Positions 15,807 through 25,228 of a stretch of 32,943 nt of DNA are shown one piece after another (the stretch's first letter is position 1; every line of letters starts with the position of its first letter). This DNA is from Fidelibacterota bacterium. Lineage in GTDB: Bacteria > Fidelibacterota > Marinisomatia > Marinisomatales > TCS55. Below the pieces are notes generated by a model, which saw only the letters and a program-made list of their open reading frames with translations, ran no database searches and was not told where the DNA came from. The stretch spans positions 3,079-36,021 of the forward strand of contig DTTO01000028.1 in NCBI GenBank assembly GCA_012964665.1. The letters are read 5' to 3'. The position numbers and the translations under genes are program-made.

Positions 15807-17745
15807 AGGGCTGACTCCTTTGTTTATGTTCATTATTCAGGGTTTTTAATAACTGCGCAACTTTTATAGAGCCCTGATCTCCAATAAAACGCCGGCGAAC
15901 CGACACAGTTTTTTCAGCTGCTTCCTTTTCTCCAACAATAACCATGACAGGTATCTTATTTATTTCTGCCTGGCGAATTTTGGCACCTATTTTTTCTGGT
16001 CTTTCATCTAATTTGGTTCGAATACCAGCTGCGATAAATTTTTTCTTAAGCGATTTTGCATATACTAATGTTTTTTCAGATACAGGCAAAATAATCGCTT
16101 GGGTAGGTGACAGCCATAAAGGAAAGTCGCCTCCATAATGTTCGATTAAAAATCCTATAAATCTTTCGTGTGTGCTCAAAGGTGCTCGGTGTATGCATAT
16201 GGGAGTCTGCTCTATCCCTTTTTTATCCGTAAATGTAAGATTAAACCGTTTTGGTATGGCAAAATCTACCTGGTTTGTGGCCAAGGTAAACTCTTTACCA
16301 ATTGCGCTCCAAACTTGCACATCAATCTTCGGACCATAGAATGCTGCCTCTCCTGGAATTTCTGTAAAATTTACCCCTCCCTTTTTTAAAGCAATTTTGA
16401 CTGATTCTTCTGTTTCGAGCCACAGTTCGGGTTCATTAATATATTTTTTTCCCAAATCTTTAGGATCATGCAAACTCAACCGCATTTCATATTTATCAAT
16501 TCCAAATATTTCAAAATATTCTAAATACATTTTACACACGTCTAAAAATTCTTCATCAAAATCTGACTTAGAGCAATAAATATGGGCATCATTCATTTGC
16601 ATGCTTCTCACGCGCATAAGTCCAAAAAGTTGTCCAGATTTTTCATAACGGTAACAAGTACCATATTCTGCGATACGAAATGGTAAATCACGATAACTCT
16701 TTGGAGACGCGGCATAAATCTTATGGTGGTGCGGACAATTCATAGGTTTTACATAATATTCAATTCCATCTACGTCCATAGCGGGATACATGGATTCTTT
16801 ATATAATTCTAAATGTCCAGATTTTTCATATAATGTTCCTTTTGACAAATGTGGGGAACGAACTCGATGGTATCCGTGGCGTGTTTCCGATTCTTTGGCC
16901 AGTTCTTCTAATGCATCAATAATGACGCCACCATTTGGGAGCCACAATGGTAATCCTGGACCGACTTCATCATCAAATGTATAGATTTCCAACTCTTTTC
17001 CAAGCTTGCGGTGATCACGTTTTTTTGCTTCTTCTAAAAATGTAAGATATTCTTTTAACTCATTATTGGTTGAAAAAACAGTACCATAAACCCGTTGAAG
17101 CATTTTGTTATTTTCATCTCCACGCCAATAGGCACCGGAAGTACTGAGTAATTTGAAGTGCTTTATTTTCCCTGTTGAAGGCACGTGGGGGCCACGGCAC
17201 AAATCAATAAAATCACCCTGGGTATATGCTGATATTTTATCAGTTTTATCAATTTGTTCAATAATTTCTACTTTATATTTTTCACCTCGATCTTTAAATA
17301 ATTTGATAGCTTCATTACGGCTTAATTCTTTTCTAGTTACTTGCAAATCTTCTTTAGCAATCTGCTGCATTTTATTCTCAATTTTTTGAAGATCTTCATT
17401 TGAAATAGTTCCGTCAATATCAAAATCATAATAGAAGCGATTTTTGATTGCCGGACCAATAGTGATCTGGCTTTCCGGCCACAAAGCTTTTACAGCCTGG
17501 GCCATCAAATGGGCAGTACTATGGAGGAGGACTTCATGACCTTCTATTGTACTGCCTGTATATAAATTTAAATCGGAATCAGTTTTTAAGGGAATAGTTG
17601 CATCACTTAATACGCCATTAATTGATGCAGCAACGGTATCATTTGCCAATTTGGATCCAATACTTTCAGCCACTTCAAGTGGTGTTACTCCTGATTGATA
17701 GGTTCGTGTGGACTTATCTGGTAATGTAATTGTGATTTCGCTCAT
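15790..17745 (-). CDS. thrS: Threonine-tRNA ligase
   Basis: The 651-residue protein has the complete bacterial domain set. The TGS domain is at about 1-62. The N2 editing domain has HSTAH (75-79) and CRGPH (183-187). In the class II catalytic core the zinc ligands C337 (MNCPHH), H388 (DAHIY) and a later His in the CIHRAPLSTHERF segment are visible. The anticodon-binding domain follows, with ILPVSEKTL and KIGAKIRQAEINKIPV. It is the first gene of the thrS-infC-rpmI-rplT-pheS-pheT run. I looked upstream for a T-box leader and found none of its conserved motifs. Confidence 0.98.
   Translation of the reverse strand: MSEITITLPDKSTRTYQSGVTPLEVAESIGSKLANDTVAASINGVLSDATIPLKTDSDLNLYTGSTIEGHEVLLHSTAHLMAQAVKALWPESQITIGPAIKNRFYYDFDIDGTISNEDLQKIENKMQQIAKEDLQVTRKELSRNEAIKLFKDRGEKYKVEIIEQIDKTDKISAYTQGDFIDLCRGPHVPSTGKIKHFKLLSTSGAYWRGDENNKMLQRVYGTVFSTNNELKEYLTFLEEAKKRDHRKLGKELEIYTFDDEVGPGLPLWLPNGGVIIDALEELAKESETRHGYHRVRSPHLSKGTLYEKSGHLELYKESMYPAMDVDGIEYYVKPMNCPHHHKIYAASPKSYRDLPFRIAEYGTCYRYEKSGQLFGLMRVRSMQMNDAHIYCSKSDFDEEFLDVCKMYLEYFEIFGIDKYEMRLSLHDPKDLGKKYINEPELWLETEESVKIALKKGGVNFTEIPGEAAFYGPKIDVQVWSAIGKEFTLATNQVDFAIPKRFNLTFTDKKGIEQTPICIHRAPLSTHERFIGFLIEHYGGDFPLWLSPTQAIILPVSEKTLVYAKSLKKKFIAAGIRTKLDERPEKIGAKIRQAEINKIPVMVIVGEKEAAEKTVSVRRRFIGDQGSIKVAQLLKTLNNEHKQRSQPYRESQ
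15814..15821 (-). promoter_or_regulatory. infC: Shine-Dalgarno of infC inside thrS, deciding the start
   Basis: Minus-strand AAAGGAGT lies within the last codons of thrS. Its spacing fits an ATC codon at 15806 (8 bases from GGAG) and excludes the upstream ATG at 15833. It is the basis for the proposed non-canonical start. Confidence 0.65.
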
Positions 17746-17914
17746 AAGATATAAATGAAAAGATTCAAATTAAAAACCAAAGCAACTATAATTCGCCAAT
17801 TGCAAAAAAAGTTTCACTTTGGATGTTCGTGAATATGATAAATGTATCATTTTATTGTTTTGACTTGGTGAAAATATTGTCTTTTTGGATAGTTAAAAAC
17901 AACATTTTCTTACG
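17746..17914 (-). promoter_or_regulatory. AT-rich thrS upstream region with a short dyad
   Basis: This 169-bp AT-rich spacer between tRNA-Val and thrS must hold the promoter of the housekeeping operon. A perfect inverted repeat, ATGATA-4 bases-TATCAT, lies at 17835-17850 and could be an operator or a small hairpin. I cannot choose a convincing -35/-10 pair. There is no T-box, no GC-rich terminator and no open frame of note. Confidence 0.35.
17835..17850. repeat. 16-bp perfect inverted repeat upstream of thrS
   Basis: The arms ATGATA/TATCAT are separated by AATG (plus strand). It is centred about 98 bp upstream of the thrS start. Chance occurrence in such AT-rich DNA is quite possible. Its position in the only sizeable non-coding gap upstream of eight housekeeping genes is why I list it. 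Confidence 0.3.
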
Positions 17915-17988
17915 TGGGCGATAACGGAGTCGAACCGCTGACCTCTACGATGTCAACGTAGCGCTCTAACCAACTGAGCTAATCGCCC
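17915..17988 (-). tRNA. tRNA-Val (anticodon GAC)
   Basis: The cloverleaf folds cleanly. The acceptor GGGCGAT (17988-17982) pairs perfectly with ATCGCCC (17922-17916), with an A discriminator at 17915. The D stem is GCTC/GAGC. The anticodon stem CTACG/CGTAG has loop TTGACAT and anticodon GAC at 17954-17952, and the T arm has loop TTCGACT. It reads GUC/GUU valine codons. CCA is not encoded. It lies between the S41 protease gene and thrS on the same strand. Confidence 0.96.
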
Positions 17989-18048
17989 CGTAAAAAATCC
18001 CGGAAATGTAAGGGTGTTATTGAATATGACGGAAAGGATAATTACTAT

Positions 18049-19701
18049 CTAATTTTCAGTAATTTGTGATGGAACTAGTGAAGATTCATAAACCAATTGA
18101 TCGGATAAAATCTCTAGTGCCGTTTTTAGCGTATTATCATCTTTTAATGCCTGTAAGAGCCTGCCCTCAATACCATCTATTAATCCAGAAAATTCTAATA
18201 AAAGAAACTTATGGATATCTTTAGACTCACTTTTACTTTTTTCATTTTCCTGTTCCGCATAAAACTCTGAAATAAGTGCTAAAGCATTATTGATTTCTGT
18301 TCTTGTGCTATCTAACTCTGCAACTTTTTGAGAAACAGTTTTTAATTCTTTTTCGCCAGGAAGAAGTATTTCATCGTCTTGATCTTCTATAAATTTCTGA
18401 AATTTAGTTACGATCGCGTCATCGTTTTCTACGTCCGTAAAAGATTGATATTGATGTTTATTTCTTTGAGCAAATGAATAAAAATATCCGTTTCTCCAAT
18501 ATTGACTGGATAAGGATTGCAATGGTTCAGGGGTTATTGTTGAATCGGGAGTAATACCCCCATTTCCCAATACCTGTCTGCCACCTAAAGTTGCAAATAT
18601 GGAATCTTCTTCAGTTTTATTCAATAAAAATTTATCGTCAATATAATCCGGCTTTTGAATAAACCGGCCGCTGGGAATATAATATCGGGCTGTTGTAATT
18701 TTTACACTACGCTTATCATCAATTGTGTATTGAGTCTGTACAAGTCCTTTACCGAATGATTTTTGTCCTAAAATGATACCACGATCTAAATCTTGAACCG
18801 CGCCAGAGACAATTTCGCTTGCCGATGCACTACCTTGATTGATGAGGACAGCAATTTTAACATCCTTTGGAATTAGCGGTTTTCTCTTAGAGTAATATGT
18901 TCGATTAGAATCTTTTGTCCTCCCTTTAGTTGAAACAAGCGGACTACCTTTTTCAACGATCATATCAAGGATGGCTACAGCAGAAGAAAGCAGACCTCCA
19001 GGATTATCTCTCAAGTCAATGATTAATTCTTTCGCGTTCTCTTCCAAAAGAGATTGAAAAGCTGTATACATTTCATTGGGTGAATTGCGGGAAAATCGAT
19101 TCAATCGTACATAACCGGTTGTTGGAGAAAGCATGCCGGAGTATGTTACATCTTTCACCTTAATATCAGATCGAGTGAGATTAAATACAAAAGGATCAGT
19201 TTCACTAAATCGTTTAATGGTTAATTGGACCTCTGTGCCTTTCTCACCGCGTATTTTTGTAGCCGCTTCATTGAACGTCATTTTTTTCACGTCTTCGTTG
19301 TCCACTTTTAAAATGATATCACCACTCATGATTCCAGCTGTTTTTGCTGGACCACCATCCATAGGCGCTATAACAGACATGGTTTTATTTCGATAGCCTA
19401 ATTGAATGCCTACGCCACCATATTTTCCTTTACTTAAAAGATTGATTTGGTGTTGTTCATCTTCAACCATGTAAACTGTATAGGGGTCTAAATTTTGAGT
19501 AATTCCCTGAATACTTGCTTTCGTGAATACATCCGGGTCTAATTCATCTACATAAGTTGAAAAAATCTGGTTATATACCTGATTAAACAAACGCTGAGAT
19601 TGACCAATTTTTCGATAAAAACTAGATTGCGTAACGGCAAGCGAAATGACACTAGTAATTATCGCTAGTGGTAGAAAGAATTTGAACAAATATTTTTTCA
19701 T
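18049..19701 (-). CDS. S41-family C-terminal processing peptidase with PDZ domain
   Basis: This 550-residue CtpA/Prc-like serine protease has an N-terminal hydrophobic segment (about 5-24) acting as signal or anchor, an N-terminal helical domain, and a PDZ domain at about 92-175 (GGVGIQLGY, GPAKTAGIMSGDIILKVD). The protease domain has LIIDLRDNPGGLL, nucleophile Ser293 within GSASASEIVSGA and the general-base Lys318 in KSFGKGLVQ, 25 residues apart as in the family. A helical tail of about 120 residues follows the catalytic core. It should act in the periplasm. The start ATG overlaps the tmk stop (ATGA). Confidence 0.95.
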   Translation of the reverse strand: MKKYLFKFFLPLAIITSVISLAVTQSSFYRKIGQSQRLFNQVYNQIFSTYVDELDPDVFTKASIQGITQNLDPYTVYMVEDEQHQINLLSKGKYGGVGIQLGYRNKTMSVIAPMDGGPAKTAGIMSGDIILKVDNEDVKKMTFNEAATKIRGEKGTEVQLTIKRFSETDPFVFNLTRSDIKVKDVTYSGMLSPTTGYVRLNRFSRNSPNEMYTAFQSLLEENAKELIIDLRDNPGGLLSSAVAILDMIVEKGSPLVSTKGRTKDSNRTYYSKRKPLIPKDVKIAVLINQGSASASEIVSGAVQDLDRGIILGQKSFGKGLVQTQYTIDDKRSVKITTARYYIPSGRFIQKPDYIDDKFLLNKTEEDSIFATLGGRQVLGNGGITPDSTITPEPLQSLSSQYWRNGYFYSFAQRNKHQYQSFTDVENDDAIVTKFQKFIEDQDDEILLPGEKELKTVSQKVAELDSTRTEINNALALISEFYAEQENEKSKSESKDIHKFLLLEFSGLIDGIEGRLLQALKDDNTLKTALEILSDQLVYESSLVPSQITEN

Positions 19702-20327
19702 GAGAATAGCTTTCTCCTTCTTAATTCTGCTAAAATAGAATCATGTATATCATCAATTGAGTCATGCCCATCAATTAAAACAAACCTTTCTTGAAACCGG
19801 TTCGACAATTCATAATATGCTTTTCGAACACTAGTTTGCAATTCAATTCCTGCACGCTCGATTCTGTCTTTTTCTTTACTTTTCCTTCTTGTGGCCTCCT
19901 CGGGCAAAACATCAATGAAAAAAGTTACTTCAGGTTCTAAATCGTAGGTTGCAAATTGATTCAGTTTTATTAACCAGTCTATATCTATTTTCCGCCCACC
20001 TCCTTGATAAGCTAATGTGGAATCGATATATCGATCTGCGATAACATTTATTCCTGCATTTAAGTTGGGAAGAATCAATTCATAAGTCAGTTGTGCACGG
20101 CTACCAGTCATGAGGAGCGCTTCAGTCCGATCACAAATATCTTGCAAATGGCTATGAAGCAATATGTCCCGAATTTTTTCCGAAATAACCGTTCCACCCG
20201 GTTCCCTTACTGATATTGTTTTTTGCTCCGAGCGATTCATTGCTTCCACCAGCATTTTGACCTGTGTGCTTTTCCCGCATCCGTCAATACCCTCAAATGT
20301 AATAAACTTCCCTTTAGAAGAAGACAT
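19698..20327 (-). CDS. tmk: Thymidylate kinase
   Basis: The enzyme phosphorylates dTMP to dTDP. From the ATG at 20327 (209 residues) the sequence begins MSSSKGKFITFEG and has the P-loop GIDGCGKST at 13-21, then the REPGGT motif, the DRYIDSTLAYQGGGR motif for dTMP binding and a lid region rich in Arg and Lys (RRKSKEKDRIERA). Longer in-frame starts exist at 20336 (ATG) and 20345 (TTG), deeper inside rsmI, but the chosen one best fits family N-termini. It overlaps rsmI by 14 bp. Confidence 0.94.
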   Translation of the reverse strand: MSSSKGKFITFEGIDGCGKSTQVKMLVEAMNRSEQKTISVREPGGTVISEKIRDILLHSHLQDICDRTEALLMTGSRAQLTYELILPNLNAGINVIADRYIDSTLAYQGGGRKIDIDWLIKLNQFATYDLEPEVTFFIDVLPEEATRRKSKEKDRIERAGIELQTSVRKAYYELSNRFQERFVLIDGHDSIDDIHDSILAELRRRKLFS

Positions 20328-21006
20328 TTGGATCATCTTTACCAATCATAATAACAAATTCCCCCCTCGGTGTTCTTTCTGTAAAATACGATAATAAATC
20401 TGAAACTTTACCTCGTATCATTTCTTCATGCATTTTGGTGAGTTCACGGGCGATAACTGCAGGTCTATCACCAATATATTCTAAAATATCATTTAATGTT
20501 TTAATGATTCTTTTGGGGCTTTCAAAAAAAATGATAGTAGCCTCAATTGTACTCAACCGCTCAAGTTTAGATTTTCGACCTTTTTTACTGGGTAAAAATC
20601 CTTCAAATATAAAACGGTCTGACGGTAGTCCTGACGCTGAAAGAGCAGTGATAGATGCTGAAGCGCCTGGAATGGCCTCTACCCTGCATCCTGCTTCAAT
20701 AACAGCCCGAATTAATTTATATGCCGGATCGCTTATACCTGGTGTTCCAGCATCTGTTACAACAGCTATATCCTTTCCAGAATTTAAGTGATTAATAATC
20801 TGAGGGATCCGTTTGAACCGGTTATGCTCGAAATAACTCATTTGAGGGGTAGGTATTTTGTAATGGTTAAGTAGTTTTTTTGTCTGCCTAGTATCCTCAG
20901 CTGCGATTAATGATGAATCTTTTAAAATCCGTAATGCTCGAAGAGTGATGTCCTCCAAATTACCAATAGGGGTTGAAACAATATAAAGAACGCCAAAATC
21001 AGGCAT
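20314..21006 (-). CDS. rsmI: 16S rRNA (cytidine1402-2'-O)-methyltransferase
   Basis: This is a 230-residue tetrapyrrole-methylase-fold enzyme. It shows LYIVSTPIGNLEDITLRAL near the N-terminus, AAEDTRQTKKLLNHY, the SAM-site loop VVTDAGTPGISDPAY, GASASITALSASGLPSDRFIFEG in part, and the ELTKMHEEMIRG segment. It methylates the 2'-OH of C1402 in the ribosomal P site. The protein ends soon after FVIMIGK, slightly shorter than the approximately 280-residue E. coli form, which has a longer C-terminal extension. This is common outside Proteobacteria. Confidence 0.95.
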   Translation of the reverse strand: MPDFGVLYIVSTPIGNLEDITLRALRILKDSSLIAAEDTRQTKKLLNHYKIPTPQMSYFEHNRFKRIPQIINHLNSGKDIAVVTDAGTPGISDPAYKLIRAVIEAGCRVEAIPGASASITALSASGLPSDRFIFEGFLPSKKGRKSKLERLSTIEATIIFFESPKRIIKTLNDILEYIGDRPAVIARELTKMHEEMIRGKVSDLLSYFTERTPRGEFVIMIGKDDPNVFF

Positions 21007-21011
21007 TGGTA

Positions 21012-22328
21012 TTATAAGTGTTTCAATGCCCGATTGATCATATCGATACCTTGGTCAATTTCCGATCTAGATATATTTAAATGCGGTCTAAAGCGAATAG
21101 ATTTGGTGCCACAACCCAGCATGATAGCACCTTCTTTTGCAATCAATTCGATAGATTTATCCCTTTCTTCTCCACTTTTTAGATCAAATGCACCGAACAA
21201 ACCTCGGTTTCGAACATTGTATACTGTTTCAGGATGATTCTTTTGAAGAGATTCTAATCCCAATTTTAAATAAGCACCATTTTCTTCCACTTGTTCCAAC
21301 AAGTTTTCTCTTTCAATTATTTCTAAATAGATTGTAAACCGAACCATATCTACAAGGTTCCCGCCCCAGGTTGAATTAAGCCTACTTGATTCTTTAAATA
21401 CATGACCTTCAACTTCATTTAACCGATTACTTGCAAAAATTCCGCACACTTGAGTTTTCTTACCAAAACTGACGATATCTGGTCGACAATCTTTCTCATA
21501 ATGCTGGTGAGCCCACATTTTTCCTGTAATACCACCTCCTGATTGTACCTCATCATAAATCAAGAGAAATTCGTGTTCATTCGCTAATTCTCTTAATTGC
21601 CGAAAAAATGATTCTCTAAAGTGATTATCCCCGCCTTCTCCCTGGATTGGTTCTATAATAAGGCCGGCAATTTCATCCGGATATTGTTTAATTGCTCTTT
21701 CTATTTGTTCAACTGCCTTTGCCTCTTTTTCCTTAACAATTTGGATTACTTCATCTGTAACTGGAAATTCTAATTTGGGATTAATAATTCTAGGCCATTC
21801 AAATTTTGGAAAATAGTCTGTTTTACGTGAATCAGGCGAATCGGTTATAGAAAGTGTGTATCCAGTACGACCATGAAAAGCTTCTTGAAAATGGATTATT
21901 TTTGAATTGCCTTCATTTTTACCTTTAGCCAAATTTTTTCTTACTTTCCAGTCAAATGCAGTTTTCAGTGCATTCTCTACCGCCAAAGCACCACCAGAAA
22001 CATAAAAGGCATAGGGTAAATATTCTGGTTGTGCCATACGCCCCATCGTTTCAACAAATTCTGCCATTTGTGTGGAATAAACGTCCGAATTCGTAGGTTT
22101 ATTCAAAGATGCATCAGTAAGACGGTTCTTATTTTCCAAAACATATGGATGGTTATAGCCTACCGACATTGATGCGAACATAGAAAATAGGTCTAAATAT
22201 TCTTTTCTATCCCGAGCGTCCACCAGCCATGAGCCATGACTTTTCTCCAAATCAATCACATGTTCCATACCGTCAGCCAACATATAGCGGCCGATACTAT
22301 CTCTAACTTTATTAGGTGATATATTCAT
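21012..22328 (-). CDS. lat: L-lysine 6-transaminase
   Basis: This is a class III PLP aminotransferase of 438 residues. It begins like lysine epsilon-aminotransferases (YMLADGMEHVIDLEKSHGSW, then FSMFASMSVGYNHP). The PLP-binding elements are D259 in YDEVQSGGG and the Schiff-base K290 in the diagnostic FGKKTQVCGIF. It moves the epsilon-amino group of lysine to 2-oxoglutarate, giving 2-aminoadipate-6-semialdehyde, which cyclises to piperideine-6-carboxylate. The neighbouring ALDH7-type gene supplies the next step. The start is ATG, about 20 bp after that gene. Confidence 0.93.
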   Translation of the reverse strand: MNISPNKVRDSIGRYMLADGMEHVIDLEKSHGSWLVDARDRKEYLDLFSMFASMSVGYNHPYVLENKNRLTDASLNKPTNSDVYSTQMAEFVETMGRMAQPEYLPYAFYVSGGALAVENALKTAFDWKVRKNLAKGKNEGNSKIIHFQEAFHGRTGYTLSITDSPDSRKTDYFPKFEWPRIINPKLEFPVTDEVIQIVKEKEAKAVEQIERAIKQYPDEIAGLIIEPIQGEGGDNHFRESFFRQLRELANEHEFLLIYDEVQSGGGITGKMWAHQHYEKDCRPDIVSFGKKTQVCGIFASNRLNEVEGHVFKESSRLNSTWGGNLVDMVRFTIYLEIIERENLLEQVEENGAYLKLGLESLQKNHPETVYNVRNRGLFGAFDLKSGEERDKSIELIAKEGAIMLGCGTKSIRFRPHLNISRSEIDQGIDMINRALKHL

Positions 22329-22348
22329 TTATTATTATATATATGTTA

Positions 22349-23872
22349 TTAATCTAAATCAAATTCTATACCTTGAGCCAATGGTAATTCAGTGCTCCAG
22401 TTCAGTGTATTTGTTTGTCGTCTCATATATTGCTTCCACGCATCGGATCCAGACTCCCTTCCACCGCCAGTTTCTTTTTCGCCACCAAACGCGCCCCCAA
22501 TTTCGGCGCCAGATGTTCCAATATTTATATTGGCAATCCCGCAGTCACTTCCACGGTGAGATAAAAAATATTCAGCATTACTCACATTGGTCGTAAACAT
22601 AGCTGATGATAATCCTTGAGGGACATCATTATGCATATCAACTGCTTCTTCTAATGTTCTATAAGGAATAATATAAAGTATTGGGGAAAATGTTTCAGTT
22701 TGGACAATATCCCATTCATTCTTCGCTTTAACAATTGTTGGTTTCACGAAAAAACCATTTCTTTCCAGTTTTGATCCACCGCACAAGATTTCCCCTCCAG
22801 AATCTTTTGCAGTTTCTAATGCCTGTAAATACTCATTTACAGCATTTTCATCGATGAGTGGCCCCATCAAATTGCCATCTTTCATTGGATTGCCAATATT
22901 GATCTGTTTGTAGGCTTTCACTATTCGTGTTAAAAATTTTTCCTGGATACTTTCATGAATAATAATTCGTCTAGTTGAGGTGCATCTCTGTCCAGCTGTC
23001 CCTACAGCGCCGAATACTACAGCAGGAATGGCCAAATCCATATTGGCCGTTTCATCAATGATAATAGCGTTATTGCCACCCAATTCAAGGATAGTTTTCC
23101 CGAATCGGCTCGATACGGTTGAACTCACATGGCGTCCCATAGATGTGGATCCAGTAAATGAAACAAGGGGTAAACGCCTATCATTAAGCATTTTTTCTCC
23201 AACCACGGAACCTTGGCCTATGACTGAAGAAAATATACCTGTATAGTTGTTTCTTTCCATTACGGCATTACAAATATTCTGCACTGCAATAGCACACAAT
23301 GGCGTACTAGAGGACGGCTTCCAAATGGTTGGATCCCCGCAAATAGCAGCAATGAATGCATTCCATGACCAAACGGCTACTGGAAAATTAAATGCTGAAA
23401 TCACACCAATAGGTCCACGGGGATGCCATTGCTCATACATGCGATGATCTGGTCTTTCTGAGTGCATTGTTTTACCATAAAGCATTCTTGATTGACCAAC
23501 AGCAAAATCGGCAATGTCAATCATTTCTTGTACTTCGCCAACACCTTCCTGTTTGATTTTCCCCATTTCCATTGAGACAAGACCACCAAGGGCATCTTTT
23601 TTCTCGCGAAGGGCATCGCCCATTTCACGAACGAGTTGCCCCCGAATTGGGGCTGGGACTTTACGGAAATCTTTGAAAGCCGCTTCTGCATCTTGAACAA
23701 TAATGTCGTAGTCCAATTCTGTGGCTTGGTAAACACTGGCAATTAATTCCCCCGTAGCCGGATTTACAGATTCGATCAATCCTCCTTTACGTGAATTTGA
23801 CCATTTTCCGACACCTGAACATGCACCATAGTTCACTTGATCTATACCTAGTTCTTTTAATATTGATTTCAT
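22349..23872 (-). CDS. ALDH7-type 2-aminoadipate-6-semialdehyde dehydrogenase
   Basis: The aldehyde dehydrogenase has 507 residues from the ATG at 23872. A TTG one codon upstream is also open, but AAGGA is spaced 8 bases from the ATG. Catalytic residues are N162 ([10 protein letters not shown]), E263 (LELGGNNA) and C297 (GQRCTSTRR). The NFPVAVW motif and the C-terminal [20 protein letters not shown] motif are hallmarks of the ALDH7/antiquitin-AmaB family. Directly upstream of lat, it most likely oxidises 2-aminoadipate semialdehyde to 2-aminoadipate with NAD. Antiquitins also oxidise other aldehydes such as betaine aldehyde. Confidence 0.92.
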   Translation of the reverse strand: MKSILKELGIDQVNYGACSGVGKWSNSRKGGLIESVNPATGELIASVYQATELDYDIIVQDAEAAFKDFRKVPAPIRGQLVREMGDALREKKDALGGLVSMEMGKIKQEGVGEVQEMIDIADFAVGQSRMLYGKTMHSERPDHRMYEQWHPRGPIGVISAFNFPVAVWSWNAFIAAICGDPTIWKPSSSTPLCAIAVQNICNAVMERNNYTGIFSSVIGQGSVVGEKMLNDRRLPLVSFTGSTSMGRHVSSTVSSRFGKTILELGGNNAIIIDETANMDLAIPAVVFGAVGTAGQRCTSTRRIIIHESIQEKFLTRIVKAYKQINIGNPMKDGNLMGPLIDENAVNEYLQALETAKDSGGEILCGGSKLERNGFFVKPTIVKAKNEWDIVQTETFSPILYIIPYRTLEEAVDMHNDVPQGLSSAMFTTNVSNAEYFLSHRGSDCGIANINIGTSGAEIGGAFGGEKETGGGRESGSDAWKQYMRRQTNTLNWSTELPLAQGIEFDLD

Positions 23873-23883
23873 CAATAAAATCC

Positions 23884-25215
23884 TTAAAGTGATTTCATAA
23901 CATCATCGATTGCATCTGCAATCCGATCAATTTGATCCGCGGAAATAGTTAATGCAGGTGCAACCCTTACGGTCGAACGATGCGTTTCTTTAGCATATAC
24001 ACCACGTTTGAGTAATTCCACTGAAACATGATGACCATCCAAATGAGGCTCATTATGCATTTCAAACGCCGTTAATAGCCCTTTACCTCGCACTTCTTTA
24101 ATTTTGTCGGCATATACTTGTTTCATCGCTTGAAACCGCGCCATTAACTGTTTTCCCCTTTTTTTAGCTTTTTCCGCCAGATCTTCATCGATAAGAACTT
24201 TAATTGCATAAGTAGCCACTACAGCACCAAGTGGATATCCTCCGAAAGTTGAACCTTCCGAACCAGGTGTTAAAAGACCTATAATATCATCACGGCCTGC
24301 AACAAAAGAAACTGGTATAACGCCTCCTCCCGCAGCTTTTCCGCAACCCATTAAATCTGGTTTAATACCAAATAACTGGTGGGCAAAATTGGCACCGGTT
24401 CGACCAAATCCTGTCTGGACTTCATCCATTGCCAACAAAATATTAAATTTTTTACAAAGCTCAGATACTTTTTTCCAGTAAGATTCATCAGGGATAATTA
24501 CGCCTGCCTCGCCCTGGATCGGCTCCACTAGAAAAGATGCAATTCGATCTCCCTTTTCTTCAAATAATGATTGCAGAGCTTCAATGCTATTAAACGCGAC
24601 CAGTTCAATACCTGGTACTTTTGGTCCAAAATTCTTAAAAGAACTAGGATCATCCGACATTGATATGGCAGTCATTGATCTGCCATGAAAATTTCCTTTA
24701 GCTGCTACTATAATCGCTTCATCTTGTGGAATTCCTTTTACTTCATATCCCCATTTCCTGGATAGTTTAAACATCAACTCTGGTGCTTCCACACCTGCAA
24801 CTTTGGGTATCACGCGATCCATCTTTGTTATTGCCGTAGCGGCCATTAAAAATGCACACATGTATTTATGACGAATTGAACGTGGTACAGTTGGTAGTTT
24901 TTCATTGGAAAGATGCTGGATAACAGCATCCACGATTGTCTGATTTAACTGTCCATGGTTCACGGCTGAATAGCAACACAATCCATCAATCAACTCTTCT
25001 TCAATAAAAGTTGAAATATCATTAGGGTTGGGCTTGCGCGCTATTAAAGTGGATGAATCTTTTACATGAGAAACAACAACATTTTCCAAAGGGCTATAAT
25101 TATTCGCGCCTTTTTCTTTTTCAATATTTTCGTGTTCTTTCGGAGTTAAATCTCCTATGCGAATACCATTGATGGTTAAATCATCACCATATCCGGTGAT
25201 GGAAAGATTGGTCAT
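23884..25215 (-). CDS. rocD: Ornithine aminotransferase-like class III transaminase
   Basis: This PLP enzyme of 443 residues matches ornithine transaminases in [48 protein letters not shown]264 in [13 protein letters not shown]293 in GCGKAAGGG and [13 protein letters not shown] gives glutamate-5-semialdehyde from ornithine. There are oddities: a roughly 38-residue N-terminal stretch before the YSPLENV region, an unusual segment at about 55-80, and VAGVEAPEL where the phosphate-binding region commonly reads NTGVEAGE. These leave room for a related substrate, for example an aminoadipate- or lysine-type amine in this lysine gene group. A GAGGGA ribosome-binding site supports the ATG. Confidence 0.85.
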   Translation of the reverse strand: MTNLSITGYGDDLTINGIRIGDLTPKEHENIEKEKGANNYSPLENVVVSHVKDSSTLIARKPNPNDISTFIEEELIDGLCCYSAVNHGQLNQTIVDAVIQHLSNEKLPTVPRSIRHKYMCAFLMAATAITKMDRVIPKVAGVEAPELMFKLSRKWGYEVKGIPQDEAIIVAAKGNFHGRSMTAISMSDDPSSFKNFGPKVPGIELVAFNSIEALQSLFEEKGDRIASFLVEPIQGEAGVIIPDESYWKKVSELCKKFNILLAMDEVQTGFGRTGANFAHQLFGIKPDLMGCGKAAGGGVIPVSFVAGRDDIIGLLTPGSEGSTFGGYPLGAVVATYAIKVLIDEDLAEKAKKRGKQLMARFQAMKQVYADKIKEVRGKGLLTAFEMHNEPHLDGHHVSVELLKRGVYAKETHRSTVRVAPALTISADQIDRIADAIDDVMKSL

Positions 25216-25228
25216 GAATTATCCCTCG

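Noticed and set aside
17746-17914. T-box riboswitch upstream of thrS
   Set aside because: I could not find the conserved T-box sequence or a following terminator hairpin.
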